Assembly (NCBI RefSeq): GCF_014323705.1
Contig: NZ_JABVEC010000001.1
Coordinates: forward strand, 62,001-126,000
Reading direction: 5' to 3'
Length of the DNA stretch: 64,000 nucleotides
Source of the DNA: Actinomadura alba
GTDB taxonomy: Bacteria > Actinomycetota > Actinomycetes > Streptosporangiales > Streptosporangiaceae
This document shows positions 37,973 through 47,770 of the stretch, piece by piece. Each line of letters begins with the position of its first letter. Position 1 is the stretch's first letter. The position numbers and the translations under genes were made by a program. The notes below the pieces were generated by a model that searched no databases, was not told the origin of the DNA, and saw nothing but the letters and a program-made list of their open reading frames with translations.

Positions 37973-38631
37973 CCGATCCCCACGACGAGTACGGCGAGAT
38001 CCTGCGCCGTACCCTGCACGCGGAGGCGGACACGGTCGTGCCAGCGGCAGACGGGCTGGATCGGATCCGTGCGCGCATCGGCGAACGGCCGGCGCCGAGA
38101 TTCGGCTGGTCGTCCAGCTGGTCCTGGTTCACGGCGAGCTGGGCGCGCCCGGCGCTGGCCGGTGCCGCCTCCCTCGTCATGGCCGCCGTCGTCGTCACCG
38201 CCCAACCCGCGATCAGCAGCTTCACCGTGGGCGGACACGGCGCGCCCGAGCAGGGCGAGCATGGATCGAACAGCACGACGGGCGCCACCAGCACCTCGGA
38301 CGACGAGGAGCCCGCCGAGCCCATGCCCGGGCATGCGAAGACCCAAGGGACCGTCCCCCCGACGCAGCCGCTGCGCACGCCCGTCGCCGGCGCACCGGTG
38401 TGCGGACGCCCGGCCACCCCTGGGGGCCCCGCGGTGTCGAGCACCGCCGACACCTCGCCGGCCGGAGAGCAGCCGCCGACCTGCACGGCGCCGACCGAGG
38501 AGACGTCGCCGACTCCTCCCCCGGAGGGCGGTGGCGAGCCGCCGCCCGTCGACCCGCCCCCGCCGGTGACGCCGCCGACGACGACGCCGCCCACCGGGGG
38601 CGAGCAGCCACTGCAGATGGAGAACCCCTGA
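37969..38631 (+). CDS. Putative membrane anti-sigma factor with Pro/Thr-rich extracytoplasmic tail
   Basis: 220 residues. The cytoplasmic ~50-residue N-terminus (EILRRTLHAEADTVVPAADGLDRIRARI) is of the type that precedes actinobacterial SigE-linked membrane proteins. One span follows (ALAGAASLVMAAVVVTA), then a disordered outer domain rich in Pro, Thr and Gly with two Cys (VCGRPA, TCTAPT). ATGA overlap with the sigma gene. No zinc HxxxCxxC motif, so it is not a ZAS-type anti-sigma; the role is inferred from context. Confidence 0.82.
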   Translation: MTDPHDEYGEILRRTLHAEADTVVPAADGLDRIRARIGERPAPRFGWSSSWSWFTASWARPALAGAASLVMAAVVVTAQPAISSFTVGGHGAPEQGEHGSNSTTGATSTSDDEEPAEPMPGHAKTQGTVPPTQPLRTPVAGAPVCGRPATPGGPAVSSTADTSPAGEQPPTCTAPTEETSPTPPPEGGGEPPPVDPPPPVTPPTTTPPTGGEQPLQMENP

Positions 38632-38640
38632 TCGAGGCGC

Positions 38641-39372
38641 CTACCAGCGACCGCAGGCACTGAGCAGCACCGCCGCGGCCGCCACCCCGGCGGTAGAGGT
38701 GCGCAGCACCGTCGGCCCGAGCACAGTGGGCACGCCTCCCGCGTCGGTGAACAGGCGCAGTTCCTCGTCGGTGATGCCGCCCTCGGGGCCGACGATCAGC
38801 ACGATGTCACCGGTGGCGGGCGGTGTCACGGCACTGAGCGGCGTCTGAGCGCCCTCGTGCAGGACCAGCGCGAGCGCCGCCCCTGCGACGCGGTCGGCGA
38901 CCTGGGCGGTCGTGGCCAGATCCGGCACTTCGGGCAGCCAGCACCGCCGGGCCTGCTTGGCCGCCTCGCGTGCGGTGCCCCGCCACCGGCCGACGGACTT
39001 CGCCCGCCGGTCGGGGCGCCACTGCGTGATGCACCGACTGGCCGCCCACGGCACGATCGCGTCGACGCCCACCTCGGTCATCGTCTCGACGGCGAGCTCG
39101 CCCCGGTCCCCCTTCGGCAGGGCCTGGACCACCACCAGCCGGGGTACGGGCGCGGGCTCGCGTCGGCGGGCGAGGACCTCCAGTTCGAGCCCGCCACGGA
39201 CGACCTCACCCACCACGCATTCGGCGAGCAGGCCCGCACCGTCGGTCAGGTCGACCCGCTCACCCGCGCGAAGCCGGCGGACGGTCGCGGCGTGCCGCCC
39301 CTCGGCCCCGCCGAGAACGACCCGCTCACCCGCCAGCTGCGCGGTCTCGGCGAGAAATACCGGCGGGCTCAC
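38641..39372 (-). CDS. rsmE: 16S rRNA (uracil1498-N3)-methyltransferase
   Basis: 243 residues, SPOUT-class methyltransferase. N-terminal PUA-like part ([23 protein letters not shown]), then [22 protein letters not shown], and the knotted SAM site [14 protein letters not shown] and [15 protein letters not shown]. The GTG start overlaps the dnaJ stop, so it belongs to the hrcA-dnaJ-rsmE operon. Confidence 0.96.
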   Translation of the reverse strand: MSPPVFLAETAQLAGERVVLGGAEGRHAATVRRLRAGERVDLTDGAGLLAECVVGEVVRGGLELEVLARRREPAPVPRLVVVQALPKGDRGELAVETMTEVGVDAIVPWAASRCITQWRPDRRAKSVGRWRGTAREAAKQARRCWLPEVPDLATTAQVADRVAGAALALVLHEGAQTPLSAVTPPATGDIVLIVGPEGGITDEELRLFTDAGGVPTVLGPTVLRTSTAGVAAAAVLLSACGRW

Positions 39373-40505
39373 CGGTCATGGCTGTTGAAGACGTCACGGA
39401 GCCGGGAGAAGAAGCCGGACTGCCCGGGGGCGAACTTGCCCGGCGGCCGCTCCTCGCCGCGCAGCTTGGACAGGCGGCGCAGCAGCTCCTCCTGTTCCTC
39501 GTCGAGCCGGATCGGCGTCTCCACGTTGACATGGATCATCAGATCGCCGCGGCCGTTCTCGTTGAGGTGCTTGACACCCCGTCCGTACATCGGGATCACC
39601 TGACCCGACTGGGTGCCCGGCTTGATGTCGACGTCCTCGGGACCGTCGAGGGTCTCGATGACGACCTTGGTGCCCAGCGCGGCCGCGGTCATCGGGATCT
39701 GCACGGTGCAGTGCAGGTCGTCGCCCTCACGCTCGAAGATCTCGTGCGGCCGCTCGACGATCTCGAGGAACAGGTCTCCGGGCGGCCCGCCGCCCGCGCC
39801 GACCTCGCCCTCGCCGGCGAGCTGGATGTGGGTGCCGTTCTCGACGCCCGCGGGGATCCGTACCTTGATCGTGCGCCGGGTGCGGACCCGCCCGTCTCCG
39901 GAGCACTCGGGGCACGGGTTGCGGATGACGCTGCCGAAGCCTCCGCACTGCGGGCAGGGGCGCGAGGTCATGACCTGGCCGAGGAACGACCGGGTGACCT
40001 GCTGCACCTCGCCACGGCCATGGCACATGTCGCACGTGTCCGGTGAGGTACCGGGCGCGGTGCCGGTGCCGGTGCAGCTGGCGCAGACGATCGCGGTGTC
40101 GACCGTCAGCTCTCGGGTGGTCCCGAAGGCGGTCTCGGACAGATCGAGCTCGACCCGCAGCGTGGCGTTGCGCCCCCGCCGTGCCCGGCTGCGCGGCCCG
40201 CGAGTGCCCCCGCCGCCGAAGAAGGCGTCCATGATGTCGCTGAAGGGGAAGCCCGCCCCGAAGCCGGCGCCGCCTCCGGCACCGGCGGAGGCGAACGGGT
40301 CCGCCCCCAGGTCGAACATCTCGCGCTTGCGGGGGTCGGAGAGCACCTCGTAGGCCTGGGTGATCTCCTTGAAGCGCTCCTGTGTCTCCGGATCGGGGTT
40401 GACGTCCGGGTGAAGCTCCCGCGCGAGTCGGCGGTAGGCCTTCTTGATCTCGTCCGCGCTCGCGTCGCGGCGCACCCCGAGGGTCGCGTAGTAGTCGTTT
40501 GCCAC
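39369..40505 (-). CDS. dnaJ: Molecular chaperone DnaJ (DnaJ2)
   Basis: 378 residues. J domain with HPDVN (HPD) at residue ~33, a Gly-rich region ([13 protein letters not shown]), four CxxCxGxG-type zinc repeats ([32 protein letters not shown]) and the substrate-binding C-terminus. It stimulates DnaK. It starts right after the hrcA stop, under the HrcA-controlled promoter. Confidence 0.97.
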   Translation of the reverse strand: MANDYYATLGVRRDASADEIKKAYRRLARELHPDVNPDPETQERFKEITQAYEVLSDPRKREMFDLGADPFASAGAGGGAGFGAGFPFSDIMDAFFGGGGTRGPRSRARRGRNATLRVELDLSETAFGTTRELTVDTAIVCASCTGTGTAPGTSPDTCDMCHGRGEVQQVTRSFLGQVMTSRPCPQCGGFGSVIRNPCPECSGDGRVRTRRTIKVRIPAGVENGTHIQLAGEGEVGAGGGPPGDLFLEIVERPHEIFEREGDDLHCTVQIPMTAAALGTKVVIETLDGPEDVDIKPGTQSGQVIPMYGRGVKHLNENGRGDLMIHVNVETPIRLDEEQEELLRRLSKLRGEERPPGKFAPGQSGFFSRLRDVFNSHDR

Positions 40506-41519
40506 TTACGACCCCGCGAGGATCTGACCGACGTAGCGTGCCACTGCCCGTACTGCTCCCATCGTGCCGGGGTAATCCATCCGTGTCGGGCCGAGAACGC
40601 CCAGCTTGGCCAGGGCCTGGTCACCGACGCCATAGCCGACGGCGACCACCGAGGTCGACCGCAGGCCCTCGTGCGGATTCTCGGTACCGATCCGCACGGT
40701 CAGAGTAGAGGAATCGCCGGTCTCACCGAGCAGCCGCATCAACACGACCTGCTCCTCCAGAGCCTCGAGGACGTTCCGCAGGCTCTGGGAGAAGTCGACG
40801 GCGGCCAGGTTGGCCGCGCCGGCGAAAACGATCTTTTCATCGTGCTTCTCGACGAGCGTCTCGAGCAGTACGGAGACCACCGCGGCCGCCACCCAGCGGT
40901 CGTCGGAGGACACCTTCTCGGGAAGATCGACCACCGCGTTCGGGGCGTCGACGAGCCCGCACCCGTCCAGGCAGGTGTTGAGCAGCGCGCGCAGATGCGC
41001 GATCGTCTCCTCCGAGACGGCGGAGTGCGTCTCGACGACCCGCTGCTCCACCCGGCCGGTGTTGGTGATCAGCACCATCAGCAGCCGGTGAGAGGCGACC
41101 TGGACGAGCTCGACGTGCCGCACCGACGAGCGGGTGAGCGAGGGATACTGCACCACGGCGACCTGGCGCGTGAGCTGTGCCAGGAGCCGGACGGTGCGGC
41201 CGACCACGTCGTCGAGATCGTACGCGCCCGCCAGGAAGGTCTCGATGGCCCGGCGCTCGGCCGGTGAGAGCGGCTTGATCGTGGACAGCCGGTCGACGAA
41301 GAGCCGGTAACCCTTGTCGGTCGGGATCCGCCCGGCGCTCGTGTGCGGCTGGGCGATGTAGCCCTCCTCCTCGAGCACCGCCATGTCGTTGCGGATCGTC
41401 GCCGGGGAGACGCCGAGATTATGGCGCTCGGCGAGGGATTTCGAGCCCACCGGCTCGTTGGTGGACACGTAGTCCTCAACGATGGCGCGCAGCACCGCCA
41501 GCTTGCGATCATCGAGCAC
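40506..41519 (-). CDS. hrcA: Heat-inducible transcription repressor HrcA
   Basis: 337 residues. Winged-helix N-terminus ([35 protein letters not shown]) and a GAF-like dimer domain. It binds CIRCE and represses heat-shock genes. GTG 41519 follows GGAGGTGAG by 5 bases; the CIRCE element lies 60-86 bp upstream, so hrcA and dnaJ are autoregulated. Confidence 0.97.
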   Translation of the reverse strand: MLDDRKLAVLRAIVEDYVSTNEPVGSKSLAERHNLGVSPATIRNDMAVLEEEGYIAQPHTSAGRIPTDKGYRLFVDRLSTIKPLSPAERRAIETFLAGAYDLDDVVGRTVRLLAQLTRQVAVVQYPSLTRSSVRHVELVQVASHRLLMVLITNTGRVEQRVVETHSAVSEETIAHLRALLNTCLDGCGLVDAPNAVVDLPEKVSSDDRWVAAAVVSVLLETLVEKHDEKIVFAGAANLAAVDFSQSLRNVLEALEEQVVLMRLLGETGDSSTLTVRIGTENPHEGLRSTSVVAVGYGVGDQALAKLGVLGPTRMDYPGTMGAVRAVARYVGQILAGS

Positions 41520-41578
41520 CAGACCTCACCTCCCTGCCCGCTCGACTGGGAACCGTGCCCGATCCGGGCCCGGCCCTC

Positions 41579-41605
41579 CTGGCACTCCCTGTTTCCGAGT
41601 GCCAA
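41579..41605 (-). promoter_or_regulatory. CIRCE operator of hrcA-dnaJ
   Basis: Minus strand TTGGCACTC-N9-GAGTGCCAG, matching TTAGCACTC-N9-GAGTGCTAA with compensated changes at one position of each arm and one further mismatch. HrcA binding site. Confidence 0.92.
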
Positions 41606-41739
41606 GTGTACGGCGATCTGAGAGGCGCTGGAGGCATCGACCGTCGCGGCCGCCCGGGAGGTCGTGCCGGCGAGACCCGCCCTGGCCGGAACATGTCAGC
41701 TTTGACCATGGAGATCCTTCGTGTGCCACGCTTGTGGAC

Positions 41740-42339
41740 ATGTACCCTCCACCACCGCGAATCGACCCGCGCGAGCTCCGGCCCGGCCGCCGTTGGTTCG
41801 TCGTGGCCGGACTCATCGCCTTCGTGCTCATCGCTCTGGGCGTCGGCGGTTTCGTGTGGGGTCTCATCACCTCGATCAGCAACCTCGACATCGACCGGCC
41901 GTTCCAGCCGGACGAGACCGTGACCGTCCAGATGACCCCGGAGTCCCCGGTCGGCATCTACGTGGCCCTCAGCGCTGTCGGCGTCCCGGTGAACGCCCAA
42001 TGCACCGTCACCTCCCCGTCGGGCCAGGACGTTCCCGTCACCTCGCCCAGCGGGACCTTCACGGTGACCACCGGCGGCCGCACCTGGGAGGAGATCCACG
42101 TTGTCGAGGCCACCGAGGCCGGCGCCCACCGGTTGACATGCCAGGGCGAGAACGGGGAGTACGCGACGGGCCGGCATCCGGACGTCGCGGCCTTCGGCGG
42201 GCTCATCGGCGGCGTCGCCTCCCTGATCCTGTTGCCGCTCATCGGCGTGGTCACCGGCACGATCATCGCCATCGTCACCGGGGTCAAGCGCGGCGGCCAC
42301 CGCAAACGGCTGCTCGCCGAGCGCTACGGACGCCGGTAG
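41740..42339 (+). CDS. Two-span membrane protein of unknown function (paralog A)
   Basis: 199 residues. PPPRIDPRELRPGRRWFVVAG, a membrane span, a ~100-residue extracytoplasmic beta-like domain with one Cys pair (AQCTVTS and RLTCQG) and DETVTVQMTP, then a second span and a basic tail (KRGGHRKRLLAERYGRR). It is paralogous to the product of 46901-47560: same IDP-LRPGR start, same domain order, Cys pair and basic end. No family recognised; topology suggests an envelope sensor or scaffold. The start lacks a strong ribosome site. Confidence 0.78.
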   Translation: MYPPPPRIDPRELRPGRRWFVVAGLIAFVLIALGVGGFVWGLITSISNLDIDRPFQPDETVTVQMTPESPVGIYVALSAVGVPVNAQCTVTSPSGQDVPVTSPSGTFTVTTGGRTWEEIHVVEATEAGAHRLTCQGENGEYATGRHPDVAAFGGLIGGVASLILLPLIGVVTGTIIAIVTGVKRGGHRKRLLAERYGRR

Positions 42340-42434
42340 CACCCGGCGCGTCCGCGTGTCGGTCATCATCGAGCCGTTTTCGCCCGGTACGGTGCCGTCC
42401 GTCGTCCATCCCCGGGGAGACGGGAGCCGTGCCC

Positions 42435-43262
42435 ATGCGTGCCAAGGATTATGACGCCGACGTCCTCGCGGGTGACTGGCGCCGACCGCGACGCGGTCAG
42501 ATCCCCGAACTTCCCGCCGAGCGCGACCTCGTCGTCGAAGACCCCTCGAGCGGATTCTGCGGTGCCGTCGTGGCCTGCGACAAAGAGGCGGTGACGCTGG
42601 AGGACCGCTTCGGCCGGCGCCGGATCTTCCCGCTCGCCAAGGCGGGCTTCCTGCTCGACGGCAAGCCCGTCACGCTCGTGCGGCCGGGACCGGGGCCGAA
42701 GCGGGCACTCCGGTCGGCGTCGGGGTCGATCGCCGTGCAGGGCCTGCGCGCCCAGGTGGCCAGGGAGAGCCGCATCTACGTCGAGGGCGTGCACGACGCC
42801 GAGCTGGTCGAGAAGATCTGGGGACACGACCTGCGGGTCGAGGGCGTGGTGGTCGAGTACCTCGAGGGCGTCGACGATCTGCCGGCCATCGTGGACGAGT
42901 TCGCCCCGGAGCCCGGCCGCCGGCTCGGCGTCCTGGTCGACCATCTGGTCGCCGGCTCCAAGGAGAGCCGGATCGCCGCCCAGGTCACCTCGCCGAGCGT
43001 CCTCGTCACCGGCCACCCCTTCGTCGACATCTGGCAGGCGGTACGGCCCGGCGTGCTGCGCATCGAGGCATGGCCGGAGGTTCCCAAGGGCATCCCCTGG
43101 AAAGAGGGAGTGCTCTCCGCTCTTGGCTGGGGTGACGATGTGGGCGCAGCATGGAAGCGAATCCTCGGATCAGTCCGCACTTTCACCGATCTGGAACCGG
43201 CGCTTCTCGGCCGCGTCGAGCAACTCATCGACTTCGTCACCGCCCCCGAGCCGCACAACTGA
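42435..43262 (+). CDS. DUF3097 family protein
   Basis: 275 residues, a conserved actinobacterial protein of unknown function. It has a small N-terminal beta domain ([29 protein letters not shown]) and a Toprim-like centre ([21 protein letters not shown], then [16 protein letters not shown]), where the acidic E and DH residues fit a metal-binding Toprim fold. ATG 42435 has GGGAG 7-8 bases upstream. A nucleic-acid role is possible but unproven. Confidence 0.92.
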   Translation: MRAKDYDADVLAGDWRRPRRGQIPELPAERDLVVEDPSSGFCGAVVACDKEAVTLEDRFGRRRIFPLAKAGFLLDGKPVTLVRPGPGPKRALRSASGSIAVQGLRAQVARESRIYVEGVHDAELVEKIWGHDLRVEGVVVEYLEGVDDLPAIVDEFAPEPGRRLGVLVDHLVAGSKESRIAAQVTSPSVLVTGHPFVDIWQAVRPGVLRIEAWPEVPKGIPWKEGVLSALGWGDDVGAAWKRILGSVRTFTDLEPALLGRVEQLIDFVTAPEPHN

Positions 43263-43285
43263 GGCGCCCCCGAAAGGAGCACGGC

Positions 43286-43921
43286 ATGACGGACAAGACG
43301 CCCGAGCAGCCTGGCCATGAGCAGCAGCCCGGGCACGGCGGGCAACCGGGCTACGGGCAACAGCCCGGGTACGGCACGCAACCCGGATACGGGCAGCAAC
43401 CCGGATACGGGCAGCAACCCGGATACGGACAGCAACCCGGGTACGGACAGCAGCCCGGGTACGGACAGCAGCCCGACTACGGGCAGTACGGTCAGCAGCA
43501 GGGCTACGGCACGCCACCCGGGTACGGACAGCAGCAGCCCGCCTACGGCCAGCCCGGCGGCTACCCCCAGGGCCCCCAGGGCTACGGCGGTCCCACGACG
43601 CCCGACGATCGGCAGTGGGGGATGCTGGCCCATATCGGCCAGGTCCTCGTGGGCTTCGTCGCGCCGCTCGTCGTCTACCTCGCGAAGAAGGACCAGTCGG
43701 CGTTCTGCCGGCACCACGGTGTCCAGGGTCTCAACTTCGCCATCACGCAGTCGGTCTACTCGATCATCAACTTCATTCTCGTCTTCTTGATCATCGGTCT
43801 CATCACGTGGCCCATCCAGGCGATCGCCGCGATCGTCTTCATGATCATGGCCGGGGTGGCGGCGAACCGCGGCGAGTACTACCGGTATCCGGCCTTCATG
43901 GCCTGGCCCATGATCAAGTAA
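43286..43921 (+). CDS. DUF4870-type membrane protein with GYGQQP repeats
   Basis: 211 residues. The first ~95 are a Gly/Tyr/Gln/Pro tract with about eight perfect or near-perfect PGYGQQ units (18-bp DNA repeats). A DUF4870 domain follows ([46 protein letters not shown], and a final span). AAGGAG 6 bases before the ATG. Function unknown; the tract may self-associate or localise the protein. Confidence 0.9.
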   Translation: MTDKTPEQPGHEQQPGHGGQPGYGQQPGYGTQPGYGQQPGYGQQPGYGQQPGYGQQPGYGQQPDYGQYGQQQGYGTPPGYGQQQPAYGQPGGYPQGPQGYGGPTTPDDRQWGMLAHIGQVLVGFVAPLVVYLAKKDQSAFCRHHGVQGLNFAITQSVYSIINFILVFLIIGLITWPIQAIAAIVFMIMAGVAANRGEYYRYPAFMAWPMIK

Positions 43922-43948
43922 GTCGGCCGGGAGACGTTCTCGCGGCCG

Positions 43949-45157
43949 TCAGGTGAGATCCCTGACGACCGCGTCGGCGAGCAGCCGGCCGCGCGGGGTC
44001 AAGCACGCGCGGCCGATGTCGTAGGCCTGCCGATCCAGCAGGCCATCGGCGATCAGGCGCTCGACCGCGGCGTCGTCGAGCAGGTCCGCGGGGCAGCCGT
44101 CGGCGAGCCGGACCTCCAGCATGATCCGCTCGATCCGCCGGTCCTCGGCGCCGAGCACCTCACGGGCGTGCGCCGGGGTAACCCGCTCGTCCAGCCGCGC
44201 CGCGTACGCGGCGGGATGCTTGACGTTCCACCAGCGAGTGCCGCCGACGTGGCTGTGCGCACCGGGTCCCGCGCCCCACCAGTCCGCGCCGGTCCAGTAG
44301 AGCAGGTTGTGCCGGCAGCGGGCGGCCGGGCCGGCCGCCCAGTTCGAGATCTCGTACCAGCTCAGGCCGTGAGCGCTCAGCCTCTCGTCGGCCATCGCGT
44401 AACGGTCGGCCATCGCGTCGTCGTCGGGGGCGGCCAGCTCACCGCGCCGCACTCGGGCGGCCAGCCGGGTGCCCTCCTCGACGATGAGCGCGTAGGCGGA
44501 GACGTGGTCGGGCCGTACCGCGAGCGCGGCGTCGAGAGAGGCCAGCCAGTCCTCGTCACGCTCCCCCGGCGTTCCGTAGATGAGATCGAGGTTCACGTGC
44601 TCGAATCCGGCCGCGCGGGTCCACTCCGCCACCTGCGGCACGCGGCCCGGCGTGTGCGTGCGGTCGAGCGTCGCGAGCACGTGCTCGCGGGCGCTCTGCA
44701 TCCCATAGGACATGCGGTTGAACCCGGCCTCCCGCAGCCGCCCGAGGTAGGCCTCGTCGACGGATTCCGGGTTGGCCTCGGTGGTCACCTCGACGCCGCC
44801 GGCGAGCCCGAACTCGGCTTCGATCGCCCCGAGAATGCGCCCGAGGTCGCCCGGTGGCAGCAGGGTGGGCGTGCCGCCGCCGAAGAACACCGTCTCGGCG
44901 GGCAGGTCCACGTCGCCCAGCACCCGCCTGGCCATCCTGATCTCGGCGATCACGGTCTCGGCGTACGAGTCCCGGGACGCGCCGGGCCCGAGCTCGGCGG
45001 CCGTGTAGGTGTTGAAGTCGCAGTAACCACAGCGGGTCACGCAGAACGGCACGTGGACGTAGAACCCGAACGGCCGGGTCCCCAGCCCGTCGATTGCGCT
45101 CTCGGGGAGAGCGCCGTCGCTGGGCACGGGGTCGCCGTCAGGCAGGATCGAGGGCAC
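43949..45157 (-). CDS. hemW: Heme chaperone HemW (radical SAM, CPO-III-like)
   Basis: 402 residues. Radical SAM cluster motif CVTRCGYCDF near residue 39 (CxxxCxYC), GGGTPTLL, EANPESVDEAYLGRL, and the C-terminal HemN-type domain (YEISNWA, HNLLYWTGADWWGAGPGAHS). HemW inserts heme into target proteins and lacks the extra Cys of true HemN. GTG start. Confidence 0.94.
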   Translation of the reverse strand: MPSILPDGDPVPSDGALPESAIDGLGTRPFGFYVHVPFCVTRCGYCDFNTYTAAELGPGASRDSYAETVIAEIRMARRVLGDVDLPAETVFFGGGTPTLLPPGDLGRILGAIEAEFGLAGGVEVTTEANPESVDEAYLGRLREAGFNRMSYGMQSAREHVLATLDRTHTPGRVPQVAEWTRAAGFEHVNLDLIYGTPGERDEDWLASLDAALAVRPDHVSAYALIVEEGTRLAARVRRGELAAPDDDAMADRYAMADERLSAHGLSWYEISNWAAGPAARCRHNLLYWTGADWWGAGPGAHSHVGGTRWWNVKHPAAYAARLDERVTPAHAREVLGAEDRRIERIMLEVRLADGCPADLLDDAAVERLIADGLLDRQAYDIGRACLTPRGRLLADAVVRDLT

Positions 45158-45327
45158 CCCTCAAGTCTGCCGCCCCCCGCCGACTCATCCGTCCACACAT
45201 CCGCCGCTGCGGGATCCTCCGCTCCGAACGTGGGCGCTGACCGACGTTTCCGTGCCGGTGGGGCGCTCACCGACAAGTCTCGTCGTCTTCACACGGCAGC
45301 CACGTTCGGCCTCTACGGTCGGCGATC

Positions 45328-46725
45328 ATGAGCATCAGAAAGAGCGCCGCCGTGCTGGCAGTGGCCGGCACGCTCGGCGCCATCACAGCCTCCCCAGCGT
45401 TCGCCGCAGACGATTCCGACCGTACGGTCGTCCTCCAGCGGGGCGGGCCGGTCAAGACCGTCCCGTTCGAGGTCCGCGACGGCGGTGAGGCGCTGGTCCG
45501 CTTCAGCGTCTCGGCGCCCGGAGTGTCCTGGGTGCGCACCGGGGCCGAGTCGGCCGTGGTCTCCGTCGGCGTCGACGGGCGGCACGTCACCGACCTGGTG
45601 GTGCCGTCCGACCAGCCGACCACGCGCGACCTTGCGCTCGGCTCCGTGCAGCGCGGCCGCCACAAGCTGACCCTCGCCTTCTCGCCGCAGGGCAGCTCGC
45701 CCGCCGCCCGCAAGGTCGTCCTTGGCGGTACTCAGATCAGGACGCCCAGGGCCGACCAGGTCGCACTGCGGCACGCCCCCATCGTGGTCGGCCGCACGCT
45801 GCCGCTGCTCGGCGACGCCTTCCAGAACGCGCGCACCGACACCCCGCTCATCGGCTGGCACGAGGAACGGCCCGCCACGGCTCCCGGTCACCGCGTCTTC
45901 GAGTACTCGGTGATCTGGAGCAACGAGGACGGCGGCACGAACTCGCCCGCGCTCATGGCGCGCTGGGGCCGTACGACCGACATCGAGTGGGTCTACCGCG
46001 TCGAGGTGGACGCCAAGGGCGAGCGGGTCGGCGGCACCGGCGTCTACCAGGCCGCCAATCACCAGACCCTGCAGTTCAAGGGCGCCTACGAGGGCGACCA
46101 CCCGCTGCTGCAGACCTGCACGGTGAACAACAACATGTGCGACGTCGTGACCGAACCGGCGCCGCTGCGCTTCCTCCTCGACACGACGCAGACCATGCCG
46201 CAGGATCGCGCCCGCGAAATCCTCATGGACCGCAACGCCTGGACCTATCCCGTCATGGCCGAGGAGATGATCCGCGAGGGCAAGATCGAGAGCCCGTCCG
46301 ACCCGGCCACCCCGGAGGTCGGCGACCAGCGCAGTTACCTGTTCATCGAGGTGAAGAAGCAGACCGGCACCCCGACCGGCACGGGCTCGAAGCCCGGCAT
46401 CGCGGTCGGCGTCCGGCTGAAGTCCGATCCCGCCACGCTCTACCGGTCCGACCACTCGGTCCCGGGCTCGGCGATCGAGCGCGACCTGCCGGCGGCGACC
46501 ACGGTGGAACTGCCCGAGGGCACGACCGCCGCGGACATCGCGAGCATCGAGGCGATCCGGCAGCCCATGGGCGCGGGCGACAACGGCGCCCCGGTCACAG
46601 TGACCTCCATCAACCGCGCGTTCTTCCTGGACCGCGCCTACCTCCCGCAGCAGTCCGCCGTGAGCTGGGCCGGCTCGGTGGCCCTGACGGCGGCGCAGTC
46701 GAGCGCCGTCCTCTGGCGCCCGTAG
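45328..46725 (+). CDS. Secreted protein of unknown function
   Basis: 465 residues with a Sec signal peptide (SIRKSAAVLAVAGTLGAITASPAFA, cleaved near residue 27). The mature part seems to be several beta-rich domains: an early domain (VVLQRGGPVKTVPFEV), a central region with TPLIGWHEERP and EDGGTNSPALMARWGRTTDIEWVYR, and one Cys pair (QTCTVNNNMCD). No catalytic motif recognised. A strong hairpin follows the stop. It may be a cell-wall or extracellular binding protein. Confidence 0.85.
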   Translation: MSIRKSAAVLAVAGTLGAITASPAFAADDSDRTVVLQRGGPVKTVPFEVRDGGEALVRFSVSAPGVSWVRTGAESAVVSVGVDGRHVTDLVVPSDQPTTRDLALGSVQRGRHKLTLAFSPQGSSPAARKVVLGGTQIRTPRADQVALRHAPIVVGRTLPLLGDAFQNARTDTPLIGWHEERPATAPGHRVFEYSVIWSNEDGGTNSPALMARWGRTTDIEWVYRVEVDAKGERVGGTGVYQAANHQTLQFKGAYEGDHPLLQTCTVNNNMCDVVTEPAPLRFLLDTTQTMPQDRAREILMDRNAWTYPVMAEEMIREGKIESPSDPATPEVGDQRSYLFIEVKKQTGTPTGTGSKPGIAVGVRLKSDPATLYRSDHSVPGSAIERDLPAATTVELPEGTTAADIASIEAIRQPMGAGDNGAPVTVTSINRAFFLDRAYLPQQSAVSWAGSVALTAAQSSAVLWRP

Positions 46726-46768
46726 GCGGTGGTCCAGCCGCGCACCGAGCGCGGCCGAAGAGATGTCT

Positions 46769-46812
46769 CTGCGTGATCACGGTGGAGGGTGCCCTCCTTC
46801 GTGATCACGCAG
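46769..46812 (+). terminator. Strong terminator hairpin
   Basis: Outer 13-bp perfect stem CTGCGTGATCACG / CGTGATCACGCAG, inner stem GGAGGG / CCCTCC. It lies 44 bases after the secreted-protein stop. A good terminator despite the lack of a T-run. Confidence 0.8.
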
Positions 46813-46900
46813 AACTCTTCTTCGGCGGCGGGAGGATGAACGGCCGGCCCTGACGATTCCGCCTCAGCGGAACATGCGGACGGCCTTGTCAGGTGTCAGC

Positions 46901-47560
46901 TCATCGCATCGTCGGTGCGGTGGCCTCCGCGACGAGACGCCGACGGTGACGGTGACGGCGATGTGCGGTCACCGTGGCGATCGCGGCGGCGATGCCGATC
47001 CCCACGAAACATCCGGCCACGCTGATGACGATGGGCACGATTCGCCCGATGACCTCACGTGGCCGGTCGGCGGGGCCGATCGCATAGGAAGAAGGCTGCG
47101 CGGATCCGGTGCCCTGGCAGTACACCCGGTAGTCTCCGGCCGCCGGCGCCTCGATCGTACGGACCCAGGCCCACGTGGTGCCATCCACGTCCTCGCTCCA
47201 CTCCTCCGTCGGTCCGGTGACTCTGATCCGCTCTCCTCGGTTCGAGGTGACCGAACATCTCGTCTGCGGGATCGCGTCGGCATGGGACGGCTCGGCCGCG
47301 TAGATCGCGGGCCGGTCGCGGGGATCAAGGGTGACGGTCACGGTCTGTCCCGGTGAAAATCGGGAATGCAGAGGCGGGCCCTCCAACATCGGTTGGATGA
47401 GCACCTGCGAGATCGTACCGGGCACCAGGATGCTGAGTCCTGCGATGACACCCGCGACGACGTACCACCAGCGGCCTGGGCGTAGCCTCGCGGGGTCGAT
47501 CTTCGGCGGCATCGGAAAGTCGGCGATGCTCATGGGCGCTTCACGCAGATGCTCAGGCAT
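46901..47560 (-). CDS. Two-span membrane protein of unknown function (paralog B)
   Basis: 219 residues. KIDPARLRPGRWWYVVAG, membrane span, outer domain with PGQTVTVTLDP and two Cys (TRCSVTS, RVYCQGT), second span and a His/Arg-rich tail (HRRHRHRRRL). Clear paralog of the product of 41740-42339. ATG 47560 is preferred because TAAGAT lies 6 bases before it, as in a leaderless actinobacterial promoter; ATG 47533 is an alternative. Confidence 0.8.
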   Translation of the reverse strand: MPEHLREAPMSIADFPMPPKIDPARLRPGRWWYVVAGVIAGLSILVPGTISQVLIQPMLEGPPLHSRFSPGQTVTVTLDPRDRPAIYAAEPSHADAIPQTRCSVTSNRGERIRVTGPTEEWSEDVDGTTWAWVRTIEAPAAGDYRVYCQGTGSAQPSSYAIGPADRPREVIGRIVPIVISVAGCFVGIGIAAAIATVTAHRRHRHRRRLVAEATAPTMR

Positions 47561-47566
47561 CGGCCG

Positions 47567-47572
47567 ATCTTA
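47567..47572 (-). promoter_or_regulatory. -10 element of a probable leaderless transcript
   Basis: TAAGAT on the minus strand with six bases before the ATG at 47560, so transcription probably begins at the A of the start codon. No good -35. Confidence 0.45.
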
Positions 47573-47770
47573 TCGACGCCGAACGCCTATCACGGCAGAT
47601 TTCTCCACTTCAGTTATTTTTCCCCAACAATTACCTTTAACAGGCATCTTGCGGGAGATAACGCCATTCATCCGGACTTGCTCGTTCCTCGGCTTCACCT
47701 TTCGGCGCTCATCAAGTAGCGGCAGGCTGGAAGCTGGTCAGCACCGGCGAGCCCACCTCGTCTGCGACCG

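Noticed and set aside
43340-43500. Short regular repeats as a CRISPR array
   Set aside because: Repeats are contiguous 18-bp units with no unique spacers and encode the GYGQQP tract in frame.
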